Positions 32,915 to 46,122 of a stretch of DNA of 64,000 nt are shown here, in pieces. The position numbers and the translations under genes were made by a program. The first letter of the stretch is position 1. Every line of letters starts with the position of its first letter. The stretch is from Cryptomeria japonica (lineage: Eukaryota > Streptophyta > Pinopsida > Cupressales > Cupressaceae), in the NCBI RefSeq assembly GCF_030272615.1, contig NC_081408.1, positions 616,524,476-616,588,475 of the forward strand, read 5' to 3'. The notes below the pieces were generated by a model that saw only the letters and a program-made list of their open reading frames with translations, did no database searches and was not told the origin of the DNA.

Positions 32915-35900
32915 CTAGCCAATTTTGAATTTTCCAAAAATAGATACAAATCCACTTAGTGAATATGCAAGTGATTCTTTCTCATTAACCTTTGTCGGTG
33001 TGGGCTTACCAAGCATATCCATGCATTCCCTCTTATGTACACCAAGTGAATCCAATATTGGACTCACCAAACCTTTGAGACTTTTTTCTCTCTAAATGAT
33101 CTTATCTCTTTCCTTTTCAAGAGAAGAAATTTTATTCTCCAAAGTCAAAATTTGTCCATCAATAGATGTTGTCAGTGAAACTAGTCCATCAAAAGAGTTA
33201 GCAATACTAGCAATTTTGTCTAGTACCTCTTTTATCCTTTCATCCACTTTTGTTGTAAGAATCTCTATATTGCAACATACCTTGTATATATAAGTACCTT
33301 GTTTCAAATAATTTTCTATTAAAATTAACTTCTCCTCAATCTTTTTCTTCTCTTTGTCAATGACCTGATCAAAAGCGACTCTTTTAGCCAAAGTGTATTT
33401 TTCAAGTGCTAGCTTGTTAGAGATCTATTGTAATGATTGAAAATATTTAGAGATGTGCTTTGTTATTATCTTAAGATTGTCAAAAGGGCTCACTTCATTC
33501 TCAATCTTACATTCCAGGACCAATCTATGCAAAACAGTTATGGATTGATCTATAATCCCTTTGTTTGTGGTTCCCTCCTTTATCAGTTTCTGAGTAACCA
33601 TCATCATCAGTTCTGTGGAACTCATCTCTATGAAGTTTTTCTTTTTCACTAGAGAAGTGTTAATTGTCAATAATGATGTGCCAACAACTGGTTCCCTACT
33701 AGATTCTCTTGATTTCTCTGGTGATTTATCCTTTATTACCTCCTCACATGTACCGATGGCTTCACCACTTGGTGCAGTCTTTGCAACTGTCGTTTCCTCC
33801 ATAGGAACAATATCCTCAACCTGTGCATTAGTATCCGAAGGACAAGTGTTCTCAATGTTAGTATCCTGTACAATGTTCTCATCATTAATCAATGTCTCTA
33901 TATTTTTTTGTGCATTTGTGTTAACCGATGGCTCAACTTCCACTATTTTGATATTCTTTAGAATTGAGGGTGGAGTACCCATAATTCCTTTACCTTTCCC
34001 TTCAACGGGTGTATCTATAGTGTTTTTTTTGTCTCCGGTGAAGTGAAGAATCCTCTATGCTCTCCCAAAAATTTTATCCAATCCTTCTGTATTTCCTTTA
34101 CTATCTCATTTATCCTTCCTAACATTACGCTAGTTATTTTATGTTTTCTGTTAAAACCTTCCTATCTGCAACCTCCATTGTCTCTCCATTTCATTTGGAG
34201 TTATAGCAACACATATAGCTAAGAGTTCCTACATTTTAATGTGTTTGTCTTCTTGCATCATAGATAACCTTCTAGCATCTAACATGGTGTATAGCTCTAT
34301 CAGTATTTGATTTTCTATTTCAATTAATGCTTTCTTATAGATATCTAAGTATAGAATAATTTCTTCCTCTATCTCTCTCTGTTCATCATCTTCAAATGTA
34401 TCATAATAAGACTTGACATTTTTCAGCATCCCATTCTTAGTTATTTCATCAATAATTTCAGCACAGGTTTTAGGTGGAATGAATGTTACATCACTAGTCT
34501 CTAGTGCCAAATCAATGTTACTCTTCTTCCTCCTTTTGGTAGTATCAGATACAACTGATGGTGTAGCCTTGGGTGCCTGTTTTTGTGTCGGTAATTTGAT
34601 GGTAACCTTCCTAACTAGTTAGTTCTTTGGTTCCACTTTAGATTCTCCCGATTTCTTCCTCACAACCCTTTTGAAAGCTAATGGTGTCTCATCATCAGTC
34701 TCATAATCTGCAGCCATAGGTTCAATGTGAACTACCATATCCTTCCTCTTTCCCCCTTTCTTCAGGACAACATCAATGAGTGTGTTAATGTCTTTATAAA
34801 CCTTCTATACAAACTTACTTGCCTTACCTTCTTGTTTTTCCCTCTTCTTCTAGTTGAACTCAGTTTCAACCTCAAAGGTCTTTTGTTGTGCTATTCCACA
34901 AGGTTTTTCTATTTTGTCTATCTCTACATCAAGTAGAATTTTTGCATATGCATCTAAAATTAATGCATCTACCTCATATCCCATTTCCTTTATCCAAATC
35001 TTCTAGGGTTTGACTACCTCCATGAGAGTCACATCCTTCTTAACCATGAAACAAATGTTGGTAGAGTATTTTTCTACTATTTGCTCAAGTATCCTTATTC
35101 TAGACCTCATAGATTTCTGAAAAGCCTTGAAGTAACCTCATTTCTTATCATCTCTAAGGCTTCCCAATGCAACAATTTATTTCTTAAGATGTCTTCCTAC
35201 CAGGATGTCAAAAGCCCATTACTTCCTTCCAGAACCAAGGGCATCATTCAAAAAGTATAACATTTAGCATACTAGCAGATTTCCATACTGGAAGGTTCCC
35301 TTCTTCTCACCTTTAATCTTTCCTAAATTAATCAATAACTCATCAAGCATCCAATCACAAAGATCTAACTTGATATTTTTTCTCATCATCTTATATGCGG
35401 AAAATATATGAACTGAAAACAAAATTCAGTTGGTTAGACTAAGTTACCTTGTAGCCTATGATCATGTTGCCAAATTTGATGTTGGTGTCGGTGATAGTGA
35501 TCACCTTCATCGATCTCTTGTCTGATGTAGCATCGATGATCTGTTTGATGAATTCATTTGATACCTTCTTATTCAGATGTTTCCCTATTGATGGTAAACC
35601 AGTAATTGCTCGAATGGCTTCCTTAGTGATTTTGTAGGGTTGGTGCAAACATATAAATTCCCCATGTACTCTACTCAGTACTTATCTAGTAATCTCATCC
35701 TCAAATTCCAGATGATCTAGAATATCAGTTAACCCTAGATCTTCGATGTGTTTATATGCTAGTTTGATTTTACTAGATTCTCCCATGAGTTCATTCATAT
35801 ACATCCCTTTGATCTCTGAAGTGCCTAAGTCCTCTATATGACAATGAAAATAGGCCCTAACATCTTCTACATATACCACTCCCTCTGGGATATGAGAAAA

Positions 35901-36029
35901 CACTCTAATTGAATCTTCCTTGGTAGCCAAATGTGGATACCATTTAAAAATTGGCCTGGGGCAGTCCTTAATTTCAACTACAGTTGGGTTTGCAATGGAA
36001 ATAGGAGCAGAAGATGATCCCGATTCCAT
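32915..36029 (-). pseudogene. element B ORF2 (about 1,040 codons, unknown function)
   Basis: Start ATG at 36029 (MESGSSSAP); stop at 32915. Regions in order: GVVYVEDVRAYFHCHIEDLG with CPRPIFKWYPH before it; LSRVHGEFICLHQPYKITKE and AIRAITGLP; ITDTNIKFGNMIIGYKVT; a helical region around 35,000-35,200; a Lys/Pro linker; a helix with YTMLDARRLSMMQEDKHI (~34,270); an acidic Thr/Val/Glu region (33,700-33,980); and a C-terminal coiled coil (33,092-33,391) ending in HKRECMDMLGKP. In-frame stops (e.g. just before LSRVHGE) and frameshifts make this copy non-coding. It is collinear with A ORF2 and, at lower similarity, C and D. No Asp-Asp-Glu, reverse transcriptase or protease motif is seen. Confidence 0.75.
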
Positions 36030-36218
36030 GGTTCAAGAAAAATACCTTTACAATGTTGTTGGTGAAAAACCTCTAACAAATCCTTCTAGATGTCGGTGTG
36101 ATCATTCAAGATGAAATCTAATCACCTCTGAATAGCTTTTGATTGCACTAAGTCATTCTGAATCACTTCATAATCTCTTTGAATGCTAGGTGAATAATGA
36201 TGAGTTGTAATTGACCTT

Positions 36219-37554
36219 TTATCCATCAAGAAAACCCTAATTTTTTGTTGACATAAATGACTATCGGTGAATGATACCGGATCTCACTCAAAATACATTA
36301 ATGCTGGATAATCCTTTCCAATATCTGGAACATCTTTCAGAATCTCCTCCAGGGGCATATGCATTATCTTTGACGAAATTTCCTACCCCTAAGGCATCTG
36401 CCTTAGTTACCGGATGAGCTCACTACCGATGCAAGAGCAACCTCTTCTGCCGGATAGGTAACCAAGACATTCCCATCTGATGATTGCTCTTCAGTCTTTC
36501 TAACCCATCTCTGAGTATGATCTTGTCAAATTTCACTAACCTTCTCTTTTCCTTTATCATTTGATCCTCTATTGCCAACTGGTGGATTTCTGCTTCTGTA
36601 GAACTTAGCAATATGTCCAACTTCATTGCATTCATAACATGTAACATTATTCTTTTGAATTACCTTGCTAAAACTGGTGAAATTGCTTGACCTACACTGA
36701 TTAGCCATATGCCCAAATTTTCCACAAGCATAGCATTTTACATTCATTCTGCAATCTTCTGTCTTATGACCAATTTTATTGCATTTAAAACATTTATTAG
36801 GAGCAAAATCAGGGTTCTGATTTGTTCTGTTTCTACACTACCTAGCCATGTGACCAAATTTAATGCAAACAAAACATCTAACATTGAATTGCCTTACCGG
36901 TGCCTTATGGTTTTGATCTTCATTAGCAGCACCAAAACTCTGTCCTTGCTCAAATCCAAGTCCACTGGAATCTCCAATCTACCTCTTTCTCTTCAGTAAC
37001 TGATCAAGCTGTGCTGAACTGATCTTGAATTTTTCTTTCTACTCACTTGCAACAGTTAAATAATCTCTTAGTGCTATTATTTGTCTCTCAGTCTCTTGGT
37101 CATTACTTCAGGATTGTACCAAATTAGACCTTAATAACTCATTTTCATGAGTCAACCTACTGCATTCTTAAAATTTGTTCTTCAGGGATACAACAAGATT
37201 TTCTTCCTTTTTATTTTTGTCCTCAATATCCTTGGATAACCTCATAGTCATAGTTTGCATTTCATTTTTTTTAACCATGTTCTCCTGACTCAATTTTTGA
37301 CATTGTTCCTTAAGTGCATCTTCATCATCCTAATTTTGTAAAAGTTCCTTCCTCCTAGCTTGAACAGATGATAGTCTTTCTTGTAGGATGAGAATAAATT
37401 CTTTAGTAGATTTCAACTCATCTTGTAGCTTTAAGTTCTTCAATATTTCAACATCATAATCTTCAAGTGCCATCTCAAGCTGCTTCTCCAAAGCCATATT
37501 CAATGATTTTGGTTTCAGGATCTTCCTCAAGCTATTAAACTTCCTCCAAGGCAC
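36219..37554 (-). pseudogene. element B ORF1: coiled coil plus four zinc knuckles (Gag-like)
   Basis: The frame opens at 37554 (MPWRKFNSLRKIL). Coiled coil: LKLQDELKSTKEFILILQER and on to ~37,030. Then a GLGFEQGQSFG linker and four knuckles at ~36,600-36,870: CFVCIKFGHMAR-C (one TAG in place of a residue), CFKCNKIGHKTEDC, CYACGKFGHMANQC and CYECNEVGHIAKFY (last Cys lost to Tyr). It ends in GFLDG. The role is most likely RNA binding and particle assembly. ORF2 starts ~190 nt downstream. Several stops make it inactive. Confidence 0.75.
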
Positions 37555-37571
37555 AAGGCTCTAATAGCAAT
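37554..37571 (-). other. element B primer-binding site
   Basis: The minus strand reads TTGCTATTAGAGCC just after the LTR end CCAACA. Element C has TTGGTATTAGAGCC in the same place. Both are near-matches to the initiator methionine tRNA complement TGGTATCAGAGC. Confidence 0.8.
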
Positions 37572-38482
37572 TGTTGGAAACCAATAACACTGAGAGGGGG
37601 GGGGGATGAATCAATGTTATACTGAAATATAAGATTTTGACCTTAGCAAAAGACACATATACCAATCAGTATACCAATATAAACATAATTGAAATAAGTA
37701 ATGCAACCAATAAGCCAAACATATAAATGAGAATCATAACACAGATTTATACGTGGAAAACCTCAATGAGGAAACACCATGGTGGGATTTGTGACCCACA
37801 ATATCAATTCACATGCCATATGAAGATATATTACAATATATGATGGGCTGCACTTGCAGAAAAGCTTACAGCCTAGAGCACACTGCTCATCACAAAAGGA
37901 GCCTCACTAGCTACATAAAAATCTAGACAACAATCCAGAGAATAATGAACTGATTAGTATAACATCCCCTATGCTGGAATACAGTTTTGATTTAAGCTCT
38001 GTCTATTTCGGTTATAATCGTAAACCTTAGTACCGAAATAACCCTTACAATGAATTCCTTGCATATATAGTCTCTCTGATATATTTTGCATTACATTACA
38101 TTCATAACCTTATCTATCCATATATATTTCAAATGATCTAATCAATCTCCCCTATATATCCTATACAAATTTATGCTTTATGTCAGCTTACAAGGATATA
38201 TATAATATCATATTTCATGTCATCCATATGATATAAATGAATAAGAATTAAAACATGTTGTCGATGTCAGATCCAAGAGGTGTTGACCTCCAATACCGAT
38301 ATCCTTTACCATATCATGTCAGCCTTATTGTCGGTGACTAAATAAATCTTCTATCTTGTGCCAGTGCTGGTGTAGAGTCTGTGAAGTGCCTGTTGGTGCA
38401 CCATATGAAGCTTGAACCCAAAACATGTTGCCATCAATGAGAACATAATGAAACCTAACCAGTAGAGTGTCAATTTCCAATA
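37572..38482 (-). repeat. element B 5' LTR
   Basis: 911 bp, equal in length to its partner. The terminal CCAACA is changed to CCAATA, a C-to-T change. The hairpin arms are AACACTGA and TCAATGTT with an 10-G run between (plus strand). Confidence 0.92.
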
Positions 38483-38487
38483 AAACT

Positions 38488-39004
38488 GTCTGTGTTGTTT
38501 GGGAGCTGCTAAATTGTCGTCTAGGTCTAAAAACTTTGTCATACAAATTCCTGATTTTGTGAGTCCAGAAACTTGTCTGTCTACACACTTTTCCATAATA
38601 GTCAAACTTTCCTAATTAGTCTAATTGCCTAATTAGTCGACAGTGAGCATATATCTCGTCATCATAATTATGAGCATAAACAATCTTGATAGTGTACCCC
38701 TGTTGTTGTGTTGCACGATTTTGTCGATCATCTTTCAGTTAGTTCAATCAACTACTTATCAAACTTAAGTTACTTTTATCACGTCTTATACATGATAGAT
38801 CATTCTTGAAACTAGACTGAGTCTTAGTCACTTCTCTTAAATCAAACTAAGTTAGTTAGATTATGTCTTATACATGATAGATCATTCCTAAAACCAAACT
38901 GAGTCTTAGTCACTTCTCTCAAATCACTACGTCAAATGAACAACTAGCTTCAATTTGATCTTGACTTTTGCATTACATCTAGCTCTCGGTCCCCTCAGTT
39001 GTAA
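38488..39004 (+). other. element H leader, third part with 82-bp direct repeat
   Basis: Continuation of H after element B. It resumes the TCGTC/CATAC motif array (38,488-38,600), then has a direct repeat with 82-bp period: GTCTTATACATGATAGATCATTC at 38783 (20-base core GTCTTATACATGATAGATCA) and again at 38865, each followed by ACTGAGTCTTAGTCACTTCTC. Non-coding. Confidence 0.55.
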
Positions 39005-40890
39005 ATGCATGTTCAAACTAGAAGATCTTCTAAAAATTCCAATGAAAGTAAGAAGCCCATGGCTACCTTGGCCCAACAAATTCAGGATCTCAAGAGAGAA
39101 ATATATGACATTCAAGCCTAACAACAAGATTCAATAGCCCCTCTCGAGATAAAAATTCATGATATTAATAACATTAGACTTCAAGAAATGCTAAAAAAAT
39201 TACATAAGGTGGAACAAAAAGTAATTGAAAATCAAAATCCAAATCTCATACAAGATCACACGATATCTTCACCAAGACAAAAAGACATCTATCCCTTGGA
39301 TAGACAATTTACACCTTTAGGTAAATCTATTGAATCGGCTTTGGAAGAGCTTCTTAAGCACAATCTTATCATATTGCCTAAAAAGACCACACGGGGATGT
39401 GAAATTTTGAGTAATTACTATGCATATCATAGGCATAAAAAACATAAGACTTCAATGTGTATGGAATTAAAACATAAAATTCAAGACCTCCTTGATGATG
39501 GTGTTATTGAAATTGAAGATCATAAATATTCACCTAAGGAGAAACCAGATGTCATTACAAAGCATGATCAATATTATGAACTTATGTATAGCAAAGGCCT
39601 ACATGTAGCCTCCATCTCTTCCATGATGCCTGCATTTTCTAAGGCTTCTCAACAATAGTCCATATCATATCCCTCAAATGATGAACCTAATTATGAATCT
39701 TTTCTTGTTGACCCTCAAGGGCTATCTCAAGGGCCATCCCATCCAATGGTTGAAAAAGATTCTACCTCCCTAGAATCCCATTATACCTTTCCATTTCTTC
39801 CAAGATGATCCCCTTCCATCTCAAGAGAAAAGTATCCTTCCTAACCAAGATCATGATGCCTCTTCCACCTTTTTAAACAATCCTATTCAAAATGAAGAGT
39901 CAAGAAACCTTCCTACTCTATCCAGTGGTCCTCTTCCATGTCAAGATCAAAGTATAGCTTCATCTCCTTGTCATAATCCTCCATGTTCACCTCAAGGATC
40001 CTTCATGCCTACAAAGCCCTCTCATGATCCTACAAGTCAAAATATTTATAAATGCAAAGGGGTAGACCTTCACAAGAAAAAACCTCTCCATATTAAAGAA
40101 AATATTAAGGGTCATGGCCTCAATGACATTCCTCAAGATGTTGGTATCCCTATTAAACCAAAATACAAATACATGCCTTCCCCTTCATCTCTTCCATTCA
40201 TTTTAGGACCCTATATTCCTGAAGGATCAACAAAGGTACACATCTTTGTATACCTTCCATCCATGTAGAAGGAAACAAAGGTTCACTAAGCAAAAGAAAA
40301 CAAAATCAAAAGCTATATGGGTTCCTAAGGCACTTGTAGAAGCAATGCATTCCAAGAAACAAAAAAATCATAAAAAATCAAAAACCATGTGGAGCCCTAA
40401 GTGTCTCCTTGAAGCACAATAGTCTAAAGAAAAATCCAAATCAACAACCAAGATTGTTGTTCCTCCATCCAAACCTTACAAATCTATTTCTCCATCACCT
40501 CTTTCATCTATTTTGGATCCTTATGTCCAAAAATCCCTGGTTGTTCCTCCATCCAAATCTCAAAATCTGAGATCCACTTTTCCTCCATCAATCCACCATC
40601 GCTCAAGATGTGTGCTAATGGTGATTCCACAAATGTTTCCATTCGCTCATGCACCAAACTTTCAATATTTGGTCCATTACCCAACATCTCTTTTTCATCC
40701 TTCCATACCCCTTATCCAATCCTTTGCATAAGACTTTACCCTAGTTTCATCGCAACATCCAAAAACTAAGGAAATCAACATTAGAGATGTTGGACATGTA
40801 CACTTAGCTGAGTTCTTCTTGGAAAGACATCTTTATGCTGGACCAATGAACCACCTACACAAAACTCCCCGACCCTATGAATAACATGCA
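39005..40890 (+). pseudogene. element H Gag-type ORF, decayed
   Basis: Start ATG at 39005 (MHVQTRRSSKNSNESKKP). A coiled-coil segment (MATLAQQIQDLKREIYDI) is followed by YYAYHRHKKHKTSMCMELKH and KIQDLLDDGVIEI. This is the CxYHxxxxHxTxxCxxLKxxIxxLxxxGxI motif that marks the C-terminal part of plant Ty3/gypsy Gag or Gag-linker regions (first Cys is Tyr here). A long Pro/Ser-rich tail follows with frameshifts near 39,800 and stops from 40,266. In-frame stops at ~39,119 and 39,656 fit CAA/CAG-to-TAA/TAG changes. The usual capsid domain and the whole of pol are missing. Confidence 0.65.
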
Positions 40891-43759
40891 CCTTAAATGA
40901 TACTATATCTAAGGGTTGGGTTAGTTTAGCATTTGCTTTTGGCATTGCATATTATTTTATTCAAAGCACTTCATCACATATAGTTTCTTTTTCAAATGCA
41001 TCACATTCGCAAAATTTCTGCATTTGCATATGTCAACATTAATAAAACAAGGCAATTGTCCAAGTTTATCATTTGTTTTCATTCAAGGAAAACAAGGATC
41101 ATCTCCTTTCTTAGATATTCAGACATGAAGTCTTGAAGTTCCTAAGGTCATTCATTTTCAACATTACCCTATGACAATGCTTTACTTATGGTTGAGTAGT
41201 GATTTCACTATTTGAGACTTGTTAACCCAAAATCTATCAATTGCTATATCTCAAACACATTAATACAATCTCTAATTCATTCTAGACACCTAGTTGATCA
41301 TATGACTAATGAAAAATCTAAAATTCTACTTCAGGGCCGCTGTAATTGTCACACCCAAGTAGGTTTCATTACTTACAAGTCAAGGCAATAAAAAGAAAAA
41401 AGAAAAAGTGTTATGCCAAATATTCATCTCAAGGCAAAAGAGAAATGATATATAACTGAAATATCACGCATACAAGTGCGATAAAAATATTGACTATGGG
41501 AACATGCGAGTAACTCCACCAAGGCTATGGATGTCTGCTGGCAATGGAACAATATTCAAGAAATTACAGTCTATAATCTCGTCAGAGCTCTAAAAGCTTG
41601 CTAGCAGTGAGGCTCTATTCAAGATGCTTTTGAAGTTAGAAAAATCCATGCATCTAGTCATATAGGATGCTAAGGATCTTTAGTGAGCACAAGAGAAGGA
41701 TTTAACTCATTTGCACTCACATGGGCAAAAAGAAGATCAAAGTCTCAAGAATCAATGAGGAAGTTTTCTACATCTCCATTTGTAAATCCTAGTCACTAAG
41801 TGTGTTAATTTGGATGTTCCAAGGGACCTTAAGGATCAATTTACCTGCTTATCTATGAAATTTTTTGTACCTCCAATTCAATTGGTGTATTACAAAGTAC
41901 TAAACAAACACGGTCATCCATGTTCAAATAAGAAATGCATCTTCATCATGCATATTGCATTAATATAGGTCATATCAAAAATTCATTATCTCCACATGCA
42001 TTTTGTAGATCATCATGTCATAGAGGTGCGCATACTGGGGGCATAGATGAAAAAATCCTACAAAAAAAAAATCATAAAATGTTCTTAACAAAACCCTAAA
42101 AATAAAAAACACAAAATAAAATAACTAAAAAATCAAAGCAAGAATGCATAGACCATCCTTCAAACCAAATTAACCATAGATAAACTCTCAAGGTATGCAA
42201 TCAAACTTATCACATGTCTTGTTAACCAATCTATCAAATTCTATCAAACATCTACATGTCTTATACAAGGAAAGGTACACTCGAAACCAGACAAATCGGT
42301 CTTATACGAGGTACTTACTCTTTGAAACCAGGCATTCCTATCAATGATCACATAAATCAAAACAATGACATAGATCACTATGGCTACTGGATTTTGTCCA
42401 TGTTAGTCTTATCTCCTATACTAAAGTGCTGCATCTTTTCTGTAGCTCGTTATATCCTTCAGTCACTTTCGTGACATCCTAGTTCTTTTGGAACCCTCGT
42501 GGCTTGAAACCAATCAATGTCCTAGTCTTAGGGTAATCGACTGATCAATCTACATGTCCTAAGTAATTCAACCAAGTCATCTTTTCTATCAGTAGTACCC
42601 AATCATCCACTCTGAGTCAGTCACCTATCTCCAAACTATTGAAGAGTTTTATTATTGAGTAAACAAGCAAAACAAGACTACTAAAGACAATCACTAAACT
42701 GTTTGAGATATGATTGAAATTTTCTTTGTGTGTTGTCTTTTACATTGGTTTTTGATTATTATTCCCTTTGAGTAACTCAAGGAAGTTTATCTTGACTAAG
42801 AGGAGCAAGGATTGGGGGAATAATACTTTTCTTTGTTTTCCTCTTGTAGGAACAATTCTAATGATCTGGAAACATCTAATTAGCTGGGTGTCTGTGATAA
42901 GTGCCTTCACATCAAGGTGAAATCGCCAAACATACCTCGAATCCGCTTATTTGTATGCTATGGGGAGGTTGGAGTCATTTCTTTGTCTGTTTTGAGGGAA
43001 TTTATTTAATGTGCAATCTAGATGCATGCGTAATCTGTCCAAGGATATGAACAAAAAAAGGGTGATTGCGGACAAGATAATTAATATTGCATATGAAAAG
43101 AAAGGAACTCTATTTTGTCTGTTGTGTTTGTAAAATGCTCAGTGATGAAAATTAAGCATACCAAATCCAGTGACTAGGTTTAGGTTGCATTCATTCTAAA
43201 TTTTATACATTTCAAGTGATTTGGGAATGACAACAATGATCTCTTTACCTTTTGAATGAGAGTATGAAGCAAACATCATTTGTCAGCTAAGTGGTTTATT
43301 TTTCATCATCATTTCTCTGATCGAGTACTTGTGTATTGAGATGTTAGCTGCATACATAAGCATCTTATATAGACCCATACATTTCGTTATATATTTATTT
43401 GTATTCATATTACTACATAAAATATATATATATATATATATATATATACATTTGCATTACTAGTTACTTTTTTTTATCATTTATTTGCATATGAAAAAGA
43501 AACAAAAAAACAAACATCCATATTCATCTGCATTACATTCATCACTACTGAAATGATATGCATACATATAGAAAGACATCTCATAATCAATCAACACAAG
43601 TATGATGAAATAAAATCAAGAGCTTGTATATATCATCATAATCTTAGTGTCTCAGAGTACAAATGATATCAACTGTCATATACAATGTCTCATCACAACA
43701 AGAATTGTATAGGCTACAAAAAATGAGCTATATAACAAATTCTAGGAGATATAACAAAT
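40891..43759. other. element H, 2.9 kb without recognisable genes
   Basis: I looked for reverse transcriptase, RNase H and integrase signatures on both strands and saw none. The sequence is AT-rich with short frames only. A (TA)n microsatellite is at ~43,421-43,448. Pol would normally occupy this place in a Tat/Ogre-type element. Confidence 0.5.
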
Positions 43760-46122
43760 CTAGCTCTCTGCCTCTTCCTCATCGCCAAGTTGAGGAGGTG
43801 GTGCCTGCTAACTGACATCCTGTCTAGGTGCCCTGGCTCCCTCAGATTGAGCCATATATTGAGAATACAGAACAACCTGCTACGCTACTAGGACTGCTAC
43901 ACTATAAGGTGTGACATAATAGGCTGCATGACTTGTTTGATGCAAAACCTCTCGTTGAAGAGCATCACACTCTAATCTGACCTCTGCAAGTTGTCGGTCT
44001 CACTCTGCAAGCTATGTCTGCACCACTGTCAACTGTGACTGCAAACCTGTCAACCTCGATCTCAAAGACCATACTACATCTGGTACTCCCTTCTCTCTCT
44101 CGACATCTCCCTCTCTGCCTCCCTACTCATCTCTCTACTGCCTAACTTGCCTAGGAGCCACTCTCTCCTCCTCACTTCCAACCTCTGCTGCCCTAGCACT
44201 ACTAGCCTCAACCCCAACAACTCCTAAAGATCCACCCTCCCCTCTCTGTCATTGTCTACCTTCCACTGGTACCCTACTGCTACTAGCGCCAGGATCACCT
44301 CCTGCCCACCTAGGTACATCTACTCTTTGTCCCTATACCTGCCCTCGTCCCTATACCCAACCCAGTAGCTATGCCTATGCCTGTGTTGGTGTATCATTCT
44401 CAACCTCCTGTATAAGAGGTGCATGCTCTCTGGGATCTATAAATTGAGGAAAAGGATGTCTCTAAAACCAATCTCTATACTGGGTCAATGCTCCCATGTC
44501 TGCTACATCCTCTAAGTAATACCATCTCTATGACTATAAACCCACTAGCTCCTGCATGCTTAATGCATATGACAATCTAGGTGCCCATCCTCGTCTCTCC
44601 TCCTCCCCATATCGAGCATAGGCTGTGAACTCCTGGGATATACTTTGTGGACTCCCATACTGTCTCATCACCCTAGATACTACAAATCGCTCAATGATAG
44701 ACACTAATTTGCCAATGAGAGGTTGAGCCATGAACATGTCCTTCCTTTGAGCTCTCTGATTGTCCCATATCTCTAGACCCCTATACGGTCTCCATACTAC
44801 CACAATCAGATCATCCAACTGTCTCCTCCAATAGTCAATCTTGCCTAGGTGGGGCTAAGTAACATAACCTGAATAATGACATACAATAGGTTGGTGCACC
44901 TCTCATGAATCATCTACAATAGGTCTGCAAACTGGGATGTGCTCCCATGCCCATATCTGTAGAACTAAAACACCTGTTGCCATGCTCTTCCCCTCTCAAT
45001 ACACAATCTCATGCATCTCATGATACATATGAGCAAGAAAGCATGATCCCAACCCTAATCTCACTAGATGAGTCAGCAACCTCTCAAGCATTCTACCCCA
45101 ACCACATAGAAATCCCTGCTGTCCTCTATCAAGCATCACAAAACAACTAATCATACCTACCAAAATGCAAGCCAGAGGGTACTGCTCACCATACCTGCTC
45201 ATCAAATCATCCCAGGTAATAGCGCGATCAAGAATAGTCTCATCATGGAATATCCATCTCAATGCCAAAATACCAGGTCATGGAGTAGAATCATAATAAA
45301 CCTTGTCTCTAGTGAACAGAATCCTCAAAATCCTATATATATCCTTTGGCGTGATATTCATCTCTCCAACTGATAGATGAAAGGTGTTATGCTCTGAATG
45401 AAAATGCTCAACTAAAGAAGTCAACATACAGTGATTCACACAGACATCGGGAATCTATAATAGGTATCCGAATCCACACAAACTAATATGAGCTCTCTCT
45501 ACATCTGATAACTCACAAACAAGCCTCATCATCGGCAGAAATGTACATTGAAAAAGAATATTAGGAAACTAAATCTGCAAAAATCGAACATACAAATCGT
45601 CAGTACGTGATAAAATTTGCGCTAAGAATGTGATAAAAATGCTATAGAATCCAAATATACAACATTCAAAATAAAAACTTGATGTTTACACTCTAAAAAA
45701 TGCTTGTTGTTTTTAATACAAGATTTCACAGACATGCAGAAACTCATACGAGCCAAAAATACATGCCGAATGAGTAAAATGTTCTATACGACAATTTAAT
45801 ACTCGCACGATAAAATGGTCAATCAAGAACATGTTTGTACGATTCATGGGATAACACCAGATGATAAACCCTACTTGCTTAAATGATAAACTACCAAAAG
45901 ACAGATACTCGTACAAAATATGGTATTAACCTGCATGACAAAATGACACAAATGACTTTGAACGAAATTAAAAATGCAAAAAATCAACAAAAAATTCAAA
46001 AATTAAGAAATACAAAGGCTAAAGATCAATCACTTATTGCTGGGTCGTAGTTTCGCGGTCGATAATGACATCTTTGGTGCTTGAATTGATGCTGCTAAAT
46101 TGGAATTGCAATTTTTCTTCAT
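43760..46122 (-). pseudogene. antisense plant mobile domain (PMD) protein in element H
   Basis: Minus-strand gene between the Gag region and the 3' LTR. The first exon candidate starts at 46122 (MKKNCNSNLAAS) and is followed by an intron-like gap (GTGATT ... CATGCAG). The PMD core is recognisable: SVGEMNITPKDIYRILRIL (~45,370), WDDLMSRYGEQYPLACILVG (~45,190), LVRLGLGSCFLAHMYHEMHE (~45,030), GVLVLQIWAWEHIPVCRP (~44,940, the signature of the family) and WDNQRAQRKDMFMAQPL. A Gln/Arg/Glu-rich tail ends GDEEEAES. PMD proteins (MAIN/MAIL relatives) act in silencing in plants and are also carried by transposons. Extra antisense ORFs are known between pol and the 3' LTR in Tat-lineage elements. Many stops: a relic. 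Confidence 0.7.

Larger units (their letters stand above)
31680..38482 (-). mobile_element. element B: complete pol-less LTR retrotransposon (TSD AAACT)
   Basis: Two 911-bp LTRs (31680-32590 and 37572-38482) are flanked by AAACT at 31675-31679 and 38483-38487. It reads on the minus strand: the primer site is next to the right LTR and the polypurine tract next to the left. The 4,981-bp interior holds ORF1 (coiled coil, four zinc knuckles) and ORF2 (about 1,040 codons, no known domain), and no room is left for pol. It is the most complete copy of the A/B/C/D lineage and the reference for the others. It lies inside H. Confidence 0.92.

Noticed and set aside
43421-43448. (TA)n run as a functional element
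   Set aside because: Ordinary dinucleotide microsatellite.
40891-43759. Hidden pol gene in element H
   Set aside because: No reverse transcriptase, RNase H or integrase motif was found by eye on either strand, even allowing frameshifts. A profile search would be decisive.
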